Positions 45,060 through 56,201 are shown, counted from the first letter of the stretch. The stretch is 64,000 bases of DNA from Neoceratodus forsteri (GCA_016271365.2 CM057456.1:1397883001-1397947000), one strand, 5' to 3'. Translations and numbers: made by a program. The notes: generated by a model not told the origin, from the sequence alone.

Positions 45060-45531
45060 CCATAGAGGCAGAAAGCTACAAATCTTTGTTCTTTGTTTGT
45101 CAGAGCAAATTCCTTTTCCGTTCCATGCAGCTATCCAAAGGACTGAACTGAGCATGCTCAGAACTCATTTTTTAATTATAAAACTTTGGAAAAGATTAAT
45201 ATTTTTTCACCAAACCAATACTGTTTTATTCTTTTTTCCAAGCCCTTTCCACCCTGAAAAGTTCAGACCAAAATTCCAAACTGTTGGGCTGCAGCACGAT
45301 GGAAAAAAAAAACCTGCGAAAAATGGTGAATTTTCATGTTTTTTCACTATGCACAGCATAACATCTGCCTAACCAACCAACATGCAACTTGGCACATCAA
45401 GAGATCTACCCTGGCAAACTGTGCATGCAAAATTTTGTGCAAATCCATTGAATGGTTGCAAAGTTATAAAAGTGCAACATTTGAGATTTAACATTAAAGC
45501 GCCTGCTCAACCCTAACTATAGGGGCACTAC

Positions 45532-45538
<7 letters not shown>
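45060..45538 (-). repeat. L module, inverted; right terminal repeat of the 5-kb unit
   Basis: Read on the minus strand from 45538 it begins 'tgtggtagtgcccctatag', then 'ttagggttgagcaggcgc', 'ttgcacttttataactttg', 'attcaatggatttgcac' and 'ggtagatctcttgatgtgcc'. This is the L order of copy G over at least 170 bases. The outer hairpin arm has worn into a TG run. Confidence 0.85.

Positions 45539-45577
<39 letters not shown>
45539..45577. repeat. (TA)n tract at right boundary of the array
   Basis: TA run next to the inverted L end. Beyond it the sequence is ordinary AT-rich DNA and then CR1. Confidence 0.95.
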
Positions 45578-45582
<5 letters not shown>

Positions 45583-45884
45583 TGGAATATGTCCTTCTTT
45601 TCTCATTTATTATTCCTCCTATGTCTCTGCCTTTGTTTTCCAGACAGTAGTATTCTGCATGTATTTATAGAAATGGGTTTAAATAATGTTCCTGATGGAT
45701 TTATGTAAATCAGTTTTTATTACTGTCTGTTCATATTAAATAGAAGAGCACTTGATATTGATAACGTATTCTAATTTTGACACGTTATAAAATACAGCAG
45801 GAATTTTGGGCACTTGTAAGTGTCATCTGTAATGGTAATAGAATGAACAGAATAGTAATAAAATAGTAGAAGTAATAGTATTAT

Positions 45885-48345
45885 CTGGTGCTCACAAATG
45901 GGAAGCATGTACAGGAAATAATGGTCAGGGAGCCAATGGGTGGAAGTGACCATTGCACCGTGTGGTTCCAGTTGGATATGGGCAGGGAAAGCATCCCGAC
46001 TAAGACCAAAATCTTGGATTTCAGGAGGGTGGACTTCAGAAAATGGGTGAAGTGCTAAGTAGACATCTAATGGGCATCAGAGCAGATATAGGAGTGGACC
46101 AAAGGTGGTCCATCATTAAGGAAGGAATACTGGTTGCCACGGATGAGTGCATTAGGCTTAGGGGGGAGAACACAAGGGCCAAAGCACCCAGCTGTTTCAG
46201 TTCTGGGGTTGCCCAGGCAATAAGGGAAAAGAGGTTGGCCTATAGAAAATTCAGGAAGACCAAGAGAGAGGGCTGGATAGGGAAAATTACCTAAGATTGG
46301 CTAGTGAGGCAAGTAAGGAAGTCCAGCGAGCAAAGGCACAGAAGGAGCTGCAGATTGCTGAAGTATTTAAGAAGGAGGAGAAGGCTTTCTTTTGATATGT
46401 AAGTGAGAAAAGGGACAAAAAGGAAGGGATTGTTAGGCTTAAGAAACGGGTGGAGTGGGTGGAGAATAATGAGGGAAAAGCAGAGATACTAAATGAATAC
46501 TTCTGTTTCGTATTCTCCAGGGGGAAGGATGGACCAGTGCCTTCAGGTGGGAAAAGAGGAGCAGTGGGGGAAGGAACACAGATGTAGTGATAGAGGAGGA
46601 TAGAGTGAGGGAGGGGCTGCTGGCATTGAAGGTGGACAAATCACCATGCCCGGACAGAGTACTTCCAAGGGTACTAAAGGAACTGCCTGAGGAGCTGGCA
46701 GGGCCACTGGCAGAACTATTTAATAGTTCACTAGAGTCAGGCATGTTACCACAGAACTGGAGAACAGCACATGTAGTGCCCCTCCACAAAAGTGGTCCCA
46801 AGGATGACCCAGGGAATTACAGACCAGTCAGTCTGACCTCCATTGTGGGCAAGCTCATGGAGACCATACTAAAGGAAAGGTTGGTGGAATATCTGGAGCA
46901 GCATGGTCTCCAGAATGCGAGGCACTATGGGTTCATGGGGGAGAGATCGTGTCAAACAAATCTGATTGACTTCTTTGACTGCGTCACTAAGACAGTAGAA
47001 AGGGGACAAGTGGTAGACATCCTCTATCTTGATTTCAACAAGACCTTTGACTGTGGCCCCAAAAAGGTTGATCAGGAAATTGGTGGATCTCAGGGTTGGG
47101 GAAAAAATGGCCAGATGGGTGGAAAACTGGCTAAGGGACAGAACCTAGAGGGTGGTTGTGGGGGAAGAGTTATCTGCCACCAGAGAGGTACCAGTGGGGT
47201 CCCGCAGAGCTCGGTGCTGGGGTCTGTGTTGTTCAATATCTTCATCAATGACATTGGAGATGGCATGAAGGGCAAAATGTGCCTATTCGCGGATGACACC
47301 AAGTTCTGTGGGAGAGTGGACACAGGTGAAGGAATACAGGACCTACAGGAAGATCTGGAAAAGCTGGGGAGGTGGTCCAGGAACTGGCAGCTTGGCTTCA
47401 ATGCCAAGAAATGCAAAGTTATGCATATTGGAGCCAAGAATCCAAAGACAGTGTACTACCTGGGTGGAGTCTGAGGATCTGCATCAGAGGAGAAGGACCT
47501 GGGAGTGATAATCACTAGTGACCTGAAGCACTCCATGCAGCAGCAGTAAAGGCAAATAAGATGCTGGGATGCATATCTAGGGGGGATCAGTAGTAGGAGA
47601 GAGGAGGTTATACTGCCCTTGTACAGGTCACTGGTAAGGCTGCATCTAGAGTATGGAGTTCAGTACTGGTACCCACATCTCAAAAAGGGGCATTAACCTG
47701 TTGGGGAAGGTCCAGAGGAAGGCTACAAAGATGATAGCTGGTCAGCAGGGTAAGGCATATGAGGAGAGATTGAGCGCTCTGAACATGTACTCCCTGGAAG
47801 ACAGGAGAAAAAGAGGGGGACATGGACCTCCTGGAGAGGGTCCAGAGGAGGGCAACCAAAATGATTTGGGGCTTGGGGGACAGGACCTATGAGGAGAGGC
47901 TCAAAGAGCTAAATATGTACACATTGGAAGAGAGAAGGGACCGGGGGGACATGATAGAGGTCTTTAGGTACATGAAGAGGATAAATAGGGGAGGAACAGT
48001 TGGGGTGCTTCGAAGGAAGGAGGAAGGGGCCACTAGAGGCATGGGTGGAAGCTGGTGGGGGAAGATTCAGGGAGAAAGGAGGAGGTGCTACTTCACTGAG
48101 AGGGTGGTGGAGCCATGGAATGCACTGCCTAGGGGCTAGTGGAGGCAGAGACAGTGGAGGGGTTCAAGAGGGGGTTGGACAGGTACAGGGGAAGGGTTCT
48201 GGAAGCAAAATCCAATGCAGCAAGAATATCCGGAACTGGGAAGGGAGAAGCCAGAGAAGGCGAGAGGGACAGCAAGGTCAGCACCCAGGCTGGGGACTGA
48301 CCAAACGAGCAGACACGAAAGACCATTAGGCCTATTCTGCTGGCA
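45885..48345 (+). mobile_element. CR1 LINE copy A, 5' truncated, frameshifted
   Basis: It starts inside the endonuclease end (LVLTN..., EPMGGSDH near 45940, SDHCTVWFQLD). A basic linker with two stops follows, then RT. The C-terminal VQR(R/K)ATK domain appears twice (47704-47823 and 47824-47960), an internal tandem duplication of about 120 bp. The 3' end has 'ggcctattctgctggcattt' and 'tagtatgttagtatg' near 48330-48360, a CR1-style tail. Several frame changes make it non-functional. Confidence 0.85.
46587..47474 (+). pseudogene. CR1 ORF2 reverse transcriptase, disrupted
   Basis: A 295-codon frame holds the RT of copy A. NYRPVSLTSI lies at residues 78-87, YLDFNKTFD at 147-155, PQSSVLG (family PQGSVLG) around 206 and FADDTKF at 234-240, followed by the NAKKCKVMHIG segment. 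Between about residues 157 and 200 the frame is shifted and then restored: the expected KRLIRKL...VENWL text is read one frame away and contains a stop. The G-to-S change in PQG and these shifts argue against activity. In intact CR1 elements this region makes cDNA by target-primed reverse transcription. Confidence 0.8.
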
Positions 48346-48354
48346 TTTTAGTAT

Positions 48355-48615
48355 GTTAGTATGATTGGGACCTTCAAGTACTTGAAAGAGATAAATAAGG
48401 TTGATAAGAAGAGTCTCTTTAAGATGAGTGGCAACCATAACACAAGGGGGGGCACAGTCTTAAGCTGGAGGGTGGGAGGTTCAGGAGGGAAGTCAGGAAG
48501 CAATTCTTTACAGAGAGGGTGGTGGTCACTTGGAATGTGCTGCTGGAAGAGGTCATCTCATTGAAGACACTGGGTAGCTTTAAGAGAGGCTGGGATAGGC
48601 ATGGGGGAAGCTCAG
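48355..48615 (+). mobile_element. CR1 C-terminal fragment, second copy
   Basis: It reads FKYLKEINKVDKKSLF near 48371-48418, a stretch with LSWRVGG, then (other frame) TERVVVTWNVLLEEV and SLKTLGSFKRGWDRHG, the usual CR1 ORF2 C-terminus. It abuts, without a tail, the start of the next CR1 copy's RT linker. Confidence 0.75.
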
Positions 48616-50090
48616 CACCATGGACACAAGGGGGGAGGGAGGTGAGCACTAGTCCCTTCACAAAAGAAAGGGTCCTACAAGAGCTTGATAAGCTCAAGAT
48701 GGACATGGCAATGGGACTTGATGGCATACATCCCAGGGTACTAAAGGAGCTAAGGGTGGAACTAGCACAGCCATTATCAGAACTGTTTAGTGAGTATCTG
48801 AGCACAGGAGAGGTCCCAGAAGACTGGAGAAGGGCTCATGTGATCCCGCTCCACAAGAGTGGTAGCAGGGAAGAGGCAGGGAACTACAGACCAGACAGTC
48901 TTACCTCAGAAGTGGGCAAGATTATGGAGGCCCTCCTGAAGGAAAGGATAGTGCAACACCTGGAATCCATAGGAGCACAGGATCCAAGACAGCATGGGTT
49001 TACAAAAGAAAGGTCCTGTCAAACTAATCTCATAGATTTCTTTGACTGGGTAACCAGAGTGGTGGACCAAGGGGAAGCAGTTGATGTCGTCTACCTTGAC
49101 TTCAGCAAAGCTTGCGATACTGTTCCACATAGAAGATTGATTAATAAGCTGGGTAGGCTCAGGGTGGGTCAGAAGTTGGTCAACTGGGTGGCAAACTGGT
49201 TGACAGGCAGAAAACAGAGAGTGGTGGTAAACGGTATACAGTCAGAGGAGATGCATGTCACAAGTGGGATACCTCAGGGATCAGTCCTGGGGCCAGTCCT
49301 CTTCAATATCTTCATCGGTGACATTGCAGATGGGCTGGAAGGTAAGGTTTGTCTATTTGCAGATGACACCAAGATCTGCAACAGAGTAGATGACCCAGAT
49401 GGGGTGGGCAGAATGAGAAGAGATCTGGATAAACTAGCAAAATGGTCGGAAGAGTGGCAACTGGGGTTTAATGCAAAGAAGTGCAAGACCATGCACAAAG
49501 AGAAGAGAAACCCTGAAGCCACCTATAGGCTGGGAAGGGAGTTGCTGGCAGTCACAAGGCAAGAAAGAGACTTGGGCATCATCATCACCGATGACCTGAA
49601 CTCATCCAAGCAGACCACTAAAGTAGTAGGTAAGGCTAGGGGGATGTTAGGGTATATTAGTAGGGGTATCACAAGTCGGAAGAAGGAGGTAATAATACCT
49701 CTTTACAAGACACTGGTTAGGCCCCATCTGGAGTACTGCATGCAGTACTGGAGGCCACACTTTCACAAAGATATTAACCAAATAGAGGCAGTCCAGAGAA
49801 GGGCAACTAAAATGGTGCAGGGACTGCATCAGAAAACATATGAGGACAGATTAACGGAGCTCAATATGTATACCCTAGAGCAAAGGAGGGAGAGAGGTGA
49901 TATGATCAAAACATTCAAACAACTTAAGCTCATTAACAAGGTGAAAGAGTCTAATATGTTTCAATATAAGAAAAATAGCAGGACAAGAGAACACAGCTTG
50001 AGATTAGAGGGAGGCCAATTAAGGGGTAATGTGAGGAAGTTCTTTTTCACAAAAAGGGTGGTAGATGCATGGAACGGCCTACCTCAGTAA
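48519..50090 (+). pseudogene. CR1 ORF2 (RT), 523-codon open frame joined to another copy's C-terminus
   Basis: Residues 1-29 are the C-terminal end of the preceding CR1 fragment. From about residue 45 the frame enters the RT of a new copy: FTKERVLQELDKLK, GLDGIHPRVLKEL (67-79), NYRPDSL (122-128), YLDFSKACDTVPH (192-204), GIPQGSVLGPVLFNIF (250-265), the catalytic FADD (280-283), NAKKCKTMH, and the C-terminal VQRRATK (425-431) to VVDAWNGLPQ. The frame ends at TAA (50088-50090) where the family continues with a VVD... tail. The tail is readable just after (VVDMNTVQGF), so one substitution created the stop. The endonuclease is missing. The intact core suggests a fairly recent insertion. Confidence 0.85.
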
Positions 50091-50285
50091 GTGGTGGATA
50101 TGAATACAGTGCAGGGCTTCAAACAGGCATGGGATAGGCATAAGGGAGCAATACAGATGAGTATGAATATATAGACCATTGACAGAGCAAAGGCCGATGG
50201 TACAATTATAAGGTAGAAAAAGAAATGGGCAGACTGGATGGGCCTTGCGGTCCTTATCTGCCATCAACTTCTATGTTTCTATGTA
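48616..50285 (+). mobile_element. CR1 LINE copy B, 5' truncated with 3' tail
   Basis: It carries the RT frame described at 48519-50090 and a 3' untranslated part ending 'gggcagactggatgggcc', 'ttgcggtccttatctgcc' and 'atcaacttctatgtttctat'. The tail is a useful family marker: variants end copy A (48.33 kb) and the next fragment (50.42 kb). Confidence 0.85.
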
Positions 50286-50426
50286 AGGATCATGGGTAGG
50301 GAGGGTGTGATGAGTGGGTAGGGAGGGCAGGGACATTAGCTCAAGCTGTGGACCCTGCAATATGAACACACTTGATAGACCAAATGTCCTTCTTCTTCTG
50401 CTGGCTTCTTCCTATGTTCGTATGTA
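50286..50426 (+). mobile_element. CR1 3' tail fragment
   Basis: 'gaccaaatgtccttcttctt' and 'tcctatgttcgtatg' form another, somewhat different CR1 3' end immediately downstream of copy B. Confidence 0.55.
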
Positions 50427-50900
50427 AGTAGCAGCCTATTAATATCTTGAGTGCAACTCGTATAATGTTTTTAAATATGTCACTTTTTGTAACTTTGCAT
50501 ACTTCATTATATTTATATACTTGTACACTGGTAATTGGGGCATTTAAAGTTAATTTTCATGAACACTGAATGGATGCTGGTATATAAGAGCGACTAGACT
50601 GCTGTTGGCCGTGCTCCCTGAGGAAGGGTTGTTGAAACTCGAAGTGCTGGGCTGAGTGTGGTCAGTGCCTGACCAACTTTCTTCTTACTACTACCTTGCT
50701 TTGCAATAACATTTCTTTTTTTGCATTCACATCTGACTCATATGCTCATCCTTGTTTGGTAGCCATTTGACTAGTGTGGCTACACACATGCTTCATTCAG
50801 CACAAGGTGGAAGTTTGGCAACATTTGGTAACAGCAAGCATTATTGTTTTTTATCCGCAGGAGTGCACTCAACTTTTGTTGATGTGTTCCAGTTTGGGGT
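50427..50900. other. No gene recognised
   Basis: Near 50610-50640, 'ctccctgaggaagggttgtt' plus 'gaaactcgaag' is a phrase I associate with some retroelement flanks (for example Penelope-like). No coding region supports a call. Confidence 0.35.
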
Positions 50901-53900
50901 GGCCCCCCTTTTGTGTACACCCTTCCCTTTTGCGAGTTCCCAGTGTTTGTGTTGGACCTGTACCTCCACTATGGGGACCACCTCAGAGGTCTAGAAAGAG
51001 AGTTTCACAGGGGTGGGGCAGCTACTGCAAAAGCTCTGTCCCTGGAAGATTTTAGCTGCGTCCTTGGAACCACAAGGAGGCCCTCCTCTGAGGAGCAGAG
51101 AGGATGGAGGGGCTGGTGAGGGGTCCGGAGATAACTAGGACCATGACCATGTAGGGCTTTATAGATCAGCAATCTGACCCTGCAGGTGATTCGCCATGCC
51201 ACTGGCAGCCAGTGCAGACTACACAGAACTGGGGTCACATGGCAAGACCTAGACAGGCCCAACAGCAACCTAGCTGCTGCATTCTGCACCAGCTGCAGAG
51301 AAGTAGGACACCTCCACTTACCCAAGGTACAGATAATTACAATAATTAAATCTGAAGGTCACAAAAGCATGTACCAGTGCAGGCAAGTCATCAGGCAGGA
51401 TGAAAGGTTTGATCTGGGTGATATTTCTCAGGTGGTAAAAGCCACTCTGGACCATGGTCGACACCTGAGACTCTAGTGTCAGACCTCTATCCAAGATCAT
51501 GCCCAGATTTCTCACTTAGGAGAGATGGCAAGAGCACCAGAACCCAGCATTAACCCAGGTGCCACTTCAGCTGACTGCACCTTGCTGATGACCAGGCTCA
51601 GTCACTAGCACCTCTGTCTTGTTCTCATTAAGCCTCAGCCAGCTAGGGGGACATCCAGTTTTTGACCTTGGTCAGGCAGGAATTCAGCATGTAAACCATA
51701 TCCTGTGTCCTAGGTGCAAGTGACAGATACAGCTGGGTGTCATCTGCATAGCAGTGAAACCCAATGCTATAGTGTCTAATGATATCACTCAGGGGCAGCA
51801 TGCAAACTGCGAACAGCATGGGTGAGAGGACTGAGCCCTGAGGAACTCCACATGATAGGGACTTTGGGACAGAGGAAAAAATTCTGAACAAAAACCCTCT
51901 GCATCCTATCTATGAGATATGACTCAACCAATTTTCTGATAGTACCAGTGAGTCAGCGGAGCTCCCTAAAGCAATGCAACAACACCACATAGTCCGCAAT
52001 GTCAAATGCTGAAGAGAGATCGAATAGAACAAGAACTGAGCATTCACCTTTATCTCTCATCCTGAGATCATTTAGCACCCTGACTAATGTGGTCTACGCA
52101 CTGTGCCTTAGCCTAAAACCCAACTGGAGGGGCTCGTCGATGTCAAAGGTAGAGAGGAGTGTCTCGAGCTGTGAAGCTACAATTTTCTCAATAACCTTAC
52201 CAAGAAAGGGAAGGTTTGAGACAGGTTTGTTGTTTGCTAACCAGTCCAGGTCGAGGGATGGTTTCTTCAGAAAAGGCTTCACCAATGCCTCTTTCAAGGC
52301 ACTAGGGAATACCCCCTCCAAGAGTGAACACCGGACAATCTTAGCAAACCTTGGACCAATGGGCTGCACGCAGCCCACTAAGAAATGTGTCAGGTCCAGG
52401 TTCAGTTCACAGCATGTTGATCACAGCTCTGAAATTACCTTCCTCACCTCTTTTACCTCTACTGGCTGAAACTCATTCCAGGCAGGAGGAGTTCTGTTGA
52501 TGACCAACTCACTGCTGTGGGGCCACATTGGTCATGTTCAGGAGATCTCTGACCAAATCGAGGATACTCTGTCAGAGAAGAACAGAGTGAACTCTTCGCA
52601 TCTAGCATTTGACAAAGCTCTAACTGACTGGAGACAGGCAGGATGAAAAAGCCTATCTATCATCTGGAAGAGCCGAGCCAGTCTATTCCTCCCTGCAGCA
52701 ACCTCCTTGGATAGGAATTCTTTCTTAAGGGAGATTGCCCTTTGATACTCACCGAAGTGAATTCTCAAAGCGTTTTTCCTCCTTGTTCCGAGATCTCCAC
52801 GAACAATGCTCCAACCTCCGATCCCTGGTCTTCATCACCTTGGGCTCCCCATTAAATCATGGGGATCTCTAGAAAGAAGACCTGGGTCATCACTGACAGG
52901 TGTGACAGAGTTGAGGGCTGACAGGATGGCCCTCTTATAGGCCACCACTGCTGCCCCCACACCCACCTCACAAGCAGTCATCATGCCTGAGAGGTCCAGT
53001 ACTGCCTGAAACCCTGCTGGGGACAATCCCTTTAAAGGGTAGTAATGGACCATCTCCACAGGGGGCAAGCAACTAGGGAGGGCCCCAAATGAAAATGTTA
53101 CCATACAGTGATCCAACCAAATGATCAATCTTGAGGTTATTGACCTCAAGTTTCAGCGATAATACCAGGTACAAGTGGTGTGACCATGTCTGTGGGTTGC
53201 AGTAGTTATAACTTATGCAAGACCCGAAGAATCCATTATCTGGAGGAAGTCTTTCCCAAATTGCAAGAATTCATCGTTGATTCAAGCACTGAATTCACCC
53301 AGAATTAATCTTCGGGTGACTCCATCACTCTCTTGGTGATGAATTCTGCTACTTCCTTCAGAAATTCCCTCTCATGCCCCAGAAGGCAGTACACCAGAAG
53401 GATTCTGTAACCTGTGCCTGGACCCCTCCCCCTCCAACATGGCCACACATTCAAAGGACAAGGTAGGCTCTACTGGGTACAGTGCAAAGTTCAAGCTGGA
53501 TCTAAAGCAGATGGCCACTCCCCCACCCCTGAGATCCCTCCTTGGCAAATGTACTATGGAGAACCCAGCTGGGGCCAACGCTTCCAGGATGGGACCCATG
53601 TCATCACTCACCAGGTCTCTGTAATGCAGGCCAGATCAACTGTAGAAATCAGGTCCGCTGTAATGGCAGTCTTGTTCCTGATTGATCTGGTGTTGCAACG
53701 TACCACCCAAATGGGGCAGACAGAGGCTGCTGGCCTGACAGTTACCTGCCTACTCAGTCTGTTAGAAGCCCTGGATATGGGAACCAGATAGGCTGAACCT
53801 CTCTGTAGCTCTCATTTCACCACAGGCTGTCTTCTGGCCCTCACAACCCCGATATCCCTCTCCCCATTAGCACTCCTCATACCCTGCCACCTACTACTCT

Positions 53901-54070
53901 GCCTCCTCATGATGCCTACTTCCCTACATTGTCTGTATGTTGCTGCTAATGGGGGGATCATCAAAGGGGAAAGATTCGGTAGCTGGGATGAGGAGTTCCT
54001 AAGCCTGAGGGGTCTAGCACCCACACACATGAGGACACTGCCTGTAAGTACAACACAACACACCAGTATA
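50901..54070 (-). mobile_element. L2 LINE, near-complete but frameshifted
   Basis: Read downward: a basic N-terminal part (from about 54060); an endonuclease starting with NTRSIRNKTAITADLI and CITETW (about 53700-53590); APAGFSIVHLPRRDLRGGGVAI (53550 region); RT with FLKKPSLDLDWLANNKPVSN and LPFLGKVIEKIVASQL (about 52250-52190); GVPQGSVLSPMLF (51800-51850); catalytic YADDTQLYLSL (YADD at 51739-51750); MRNLGMILD (51515); and the C-terminal LQLVQNAAARLL...LHWLPVAWRI (51290-51170). The YADDTQLYLS motif and the LHWLP tail identify the L2 clade. Pieces are spread over several frames, and the final W of APPLWNSLP is a stop. Confidence 0.9.
51643..51891 (-). pseudogene. L2 reverse transcriptase core fragment
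   Basis: An 82-codon open piece of the L2 RT palm with GVPQGSVLSPMLF at residues 15-27 and the catalytic YADD at 48-51, then QLYLSL. The two aspartates are intact. The flanking parts of the same protein lie in other frames, so no full enzyme can be made. Confidence 0.8.
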
Positions 54071-54145
54071 ACATAACTTAAAAAAAAACTACCCCTTGTT
54101 CACCCTAAATCCTACAATCACACTCAATCAGTCACAAATATAATG

Positions 54146-54917
54146 TATAACCCCTTATTTCTGCTGTACGTTTATTTCTGCTATATCCATGGGAAGACAC
54201 AGTATCATGAAACAAATTTACAGTTGATTAAAAATGACAAAAATGCTGAAAACCACGTGGTGTTAGGTGAGTGAGCCGACTAGACATACTAGGCAGCAAT
54301 CAAAAAACACAGTACAGCAGGTATTGCAGCTTTAAATGATCTACTGCTGATCTAATGCATTATGTACCGTATATTGTAAAGAACCCTGCTCAGAGTTTCT
54401 TTGGCAGGTACTGTATGTGCAGTGCAAACGTGTAGCAAGGTGAGTGGGTGGTGTAGTGCGGCATGGGGCTGGTTCGCCAAGTGTACAGTGTGACAGCATG
54501 TTGCTCTGTACCTGCACTTCGCTTGCTCTGATTGGGGTGGTGGTGTCCACAAAAAAGAAAAAAGCAGTGAATAAACAATGATGCTGTGGCTTGCTAGATG
54601 ACATGCGGTCACAAGCAGTCGTAAGAACAAAGATGCCGTTTCCCGTTTTCACATTACAGTACATTGTATTCTGTGACCCTAGCATGGTTTGTTTAGCTAA
54701 CAAATGCCATCTAAGCATTGTTTGGATAATCGGGGTTCTATACTGTAGGGTGGAGACTTTCTGACATTTTATAGGCATATGTGGGGAAGTTTTATATAGA
54801 AACATTGCCGGATCTTAATCAGCAAAACAGCATAGCACAGCTCTAACATATTTGCACAGACATGTCGGGTGAGGCGGCTCTTGCGGAAATAAGGATATGC
54901 AGAAATAAGGGGCTACA
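54146..54917. mobile_element. Nonautonomous DNA transposon, TIR of about 19 bp
   Basis: The left end TATAACCCCTTATTTCTGC (54146-54164) matches the inverse of the right end, TGTAGCCCCTTATTTCTGC (inverse of 54899-54917). Both ends have a second subterminal 'ttatttctgc'-like copy. No transposase frame in the 0.77 kb, and no clear target duplication. Confidence 0.6.
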
Positions 54918-55320
54918 CAGTAGGTAAAATAACATCACTGCACACTCCTAACCTACCCACTCACACAATTCCAACCCTTCCCGATAAACAATAACTAATG
55001 ACTGCAATGAATAAGGAGAACCCCAGTACTAAATAGAGAACAGTAAAGCCCAATTCGCAATAAATAAGACTCTCTGTGAATTGTAGATAAATAAAATCCA
55101 ATTAAATAACTGAAGTCCAAGTGAGGTGCCAGACAAGAGGTGAGTTGTTAACTTAAAGATCAGATTTTTTTAGTTCAAATCAGGGAAATCATAAGTAGAT
55201 GTAGTAAAATTGAACATTGAGACTGGAGATTTTGAAAGATTTTCCTGCTTTCACCAAGGAAAACAGTCCAAGAGTCTCAAACCATAAAACGGTATCCCAT
55301 AATAAGGGTGAATTCAAACG
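54918..55320. other. No gene recognised
   Basis: AT-rich flank of the following hAT element. Its last eight bases TTCAAACG are the target duplication. Confidence 0.4.
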
Positions 55321-56193
55321 CATACCTCTCAACTGTCCCTGATTTTCAGGGACGTCCCTGATTTTGCCTCAAAATTTTACTCTATCCCTCCTAAAAATTG
55401 TGTTTTCATGACCAATCAGTGGGGGTTGTAAGCACAAAATAATGTCAAACATTAAAGTTCACGGGCGGCCAGTGGCGCTAAAGGGTTGAGGTGCTAGGCG
55501 CACACACCTGGTACCACGCGGCGACCGGATTCGAGAAACGGACTCGGGTCATCGAGGTCGGCGGGAGGAGGATTGAGCGTCCCAATGGATGCTCTCCTCC
55601 CTCGAGGGGTGGGCTTCTAGGCGCATCGCGCTCCTCCTTCCATAGCGTGGAAGCACCGGCAGAGGGAAGGGTGGAGGCGCTCCGCTTAGTCGGAGTCGGG
55701 AGGGGATGTCTCACATGAGGGTCTGCGTGCATAAGCATGCTACCACTGGGACGTACGTCCCTAGCGCAAGGTGTCCTGGGGGAGCGGGGACGTCAGGGGA
55801 GAAAACCGGAAATACCCTCTGGTAGCCCTAGATGAAGTCCGCCCTAAGTCCGCCCAGACCACCGATAGGACAGACCCCAATGTGCAAAGGAGAGGAGGTT
55901 GGGCACTCTAGGGGCAGATCCCTGAAGGTAGGTACCGGGGGGACATGAGCAGACGGAAGGAGGGGGCACCGGAGGCAGTAAGGAGGGATAAAGATGAAAA
56001 AAAAAACCAAAAAAACATTAAAGTTACAGACTTGTTCTTCCTTAGAAAATGCATTTTACACTAAGCCCCTTATTCCACCAGCTTCCTGAGTGGATATCAC
56101 CAATTTTGAAGATGTGTCCCTGATTTTGGTTCTTTGTCCCTGATTTGTTTAAGCCTTGTCCCTGATTTATGAGGCAGGAGGTTGAGAGGTATG
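55321..56193. mobile_element. Nonautonomous hAT element with nested SINE
   Basis: Ends CATACCTCTCAAC and GTTGAGAGGTATG as in 8421-8706. The flanks are a perfect 8-bp duplication, TTCAAACG (55313-55320 and 56194-56201). Subterminal 'gtccctgattt' repeats occur at both ends. Without the nested retroposon (55460-56014) and its duplicated target, the element is about 310 bp, close to the size of the copy at 8.4 kb. Confidence 0.9.
55460..56014 (+). mobile_element. tRNA-derived SINE-like retroposon, GC-rich, nested in hAT
   Basis: Its 5' part has box A-like TGGCGCTAAAGGG (about 55473) and box B-like GGATTCGAG near 55526. A GC-rich body of about 480 bases follows, then an A-rich tail (from about 55995). 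ACATTAAAGTT flanks it on both sides (55449-55459 and 56015-56025), a perfect target duplication of at least 11 bp. The size is large for a SINE, so a composite or a retroposed ncRNA is possible. The cloverleaf is not complete enough to call a tRNA. Confidence 0.75.
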
Positions 56194-56201
56194 TTCAAAC
56201 G

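Noticed and set aside
22111..45577. Interstitial telomere sequence
   Set aside because: TTAGGG motifs occur singly in inverted pairs, never as tandem (TTAGGG)n.
22074..45577. LTR retrotransposon or provirus
   Set aside because: No direct long terminal repeats, primer-binding site, gag, protease or integrase motif was found. The repeated ends are inverted or modular.
55460..55540. A genuine tRNA gene
   Set aside because: Box-like motifs are present, but no acceptor stem or complete cloverleaf is evident, and the segment is the head of a retroposon with A-rich tail and target duplication.
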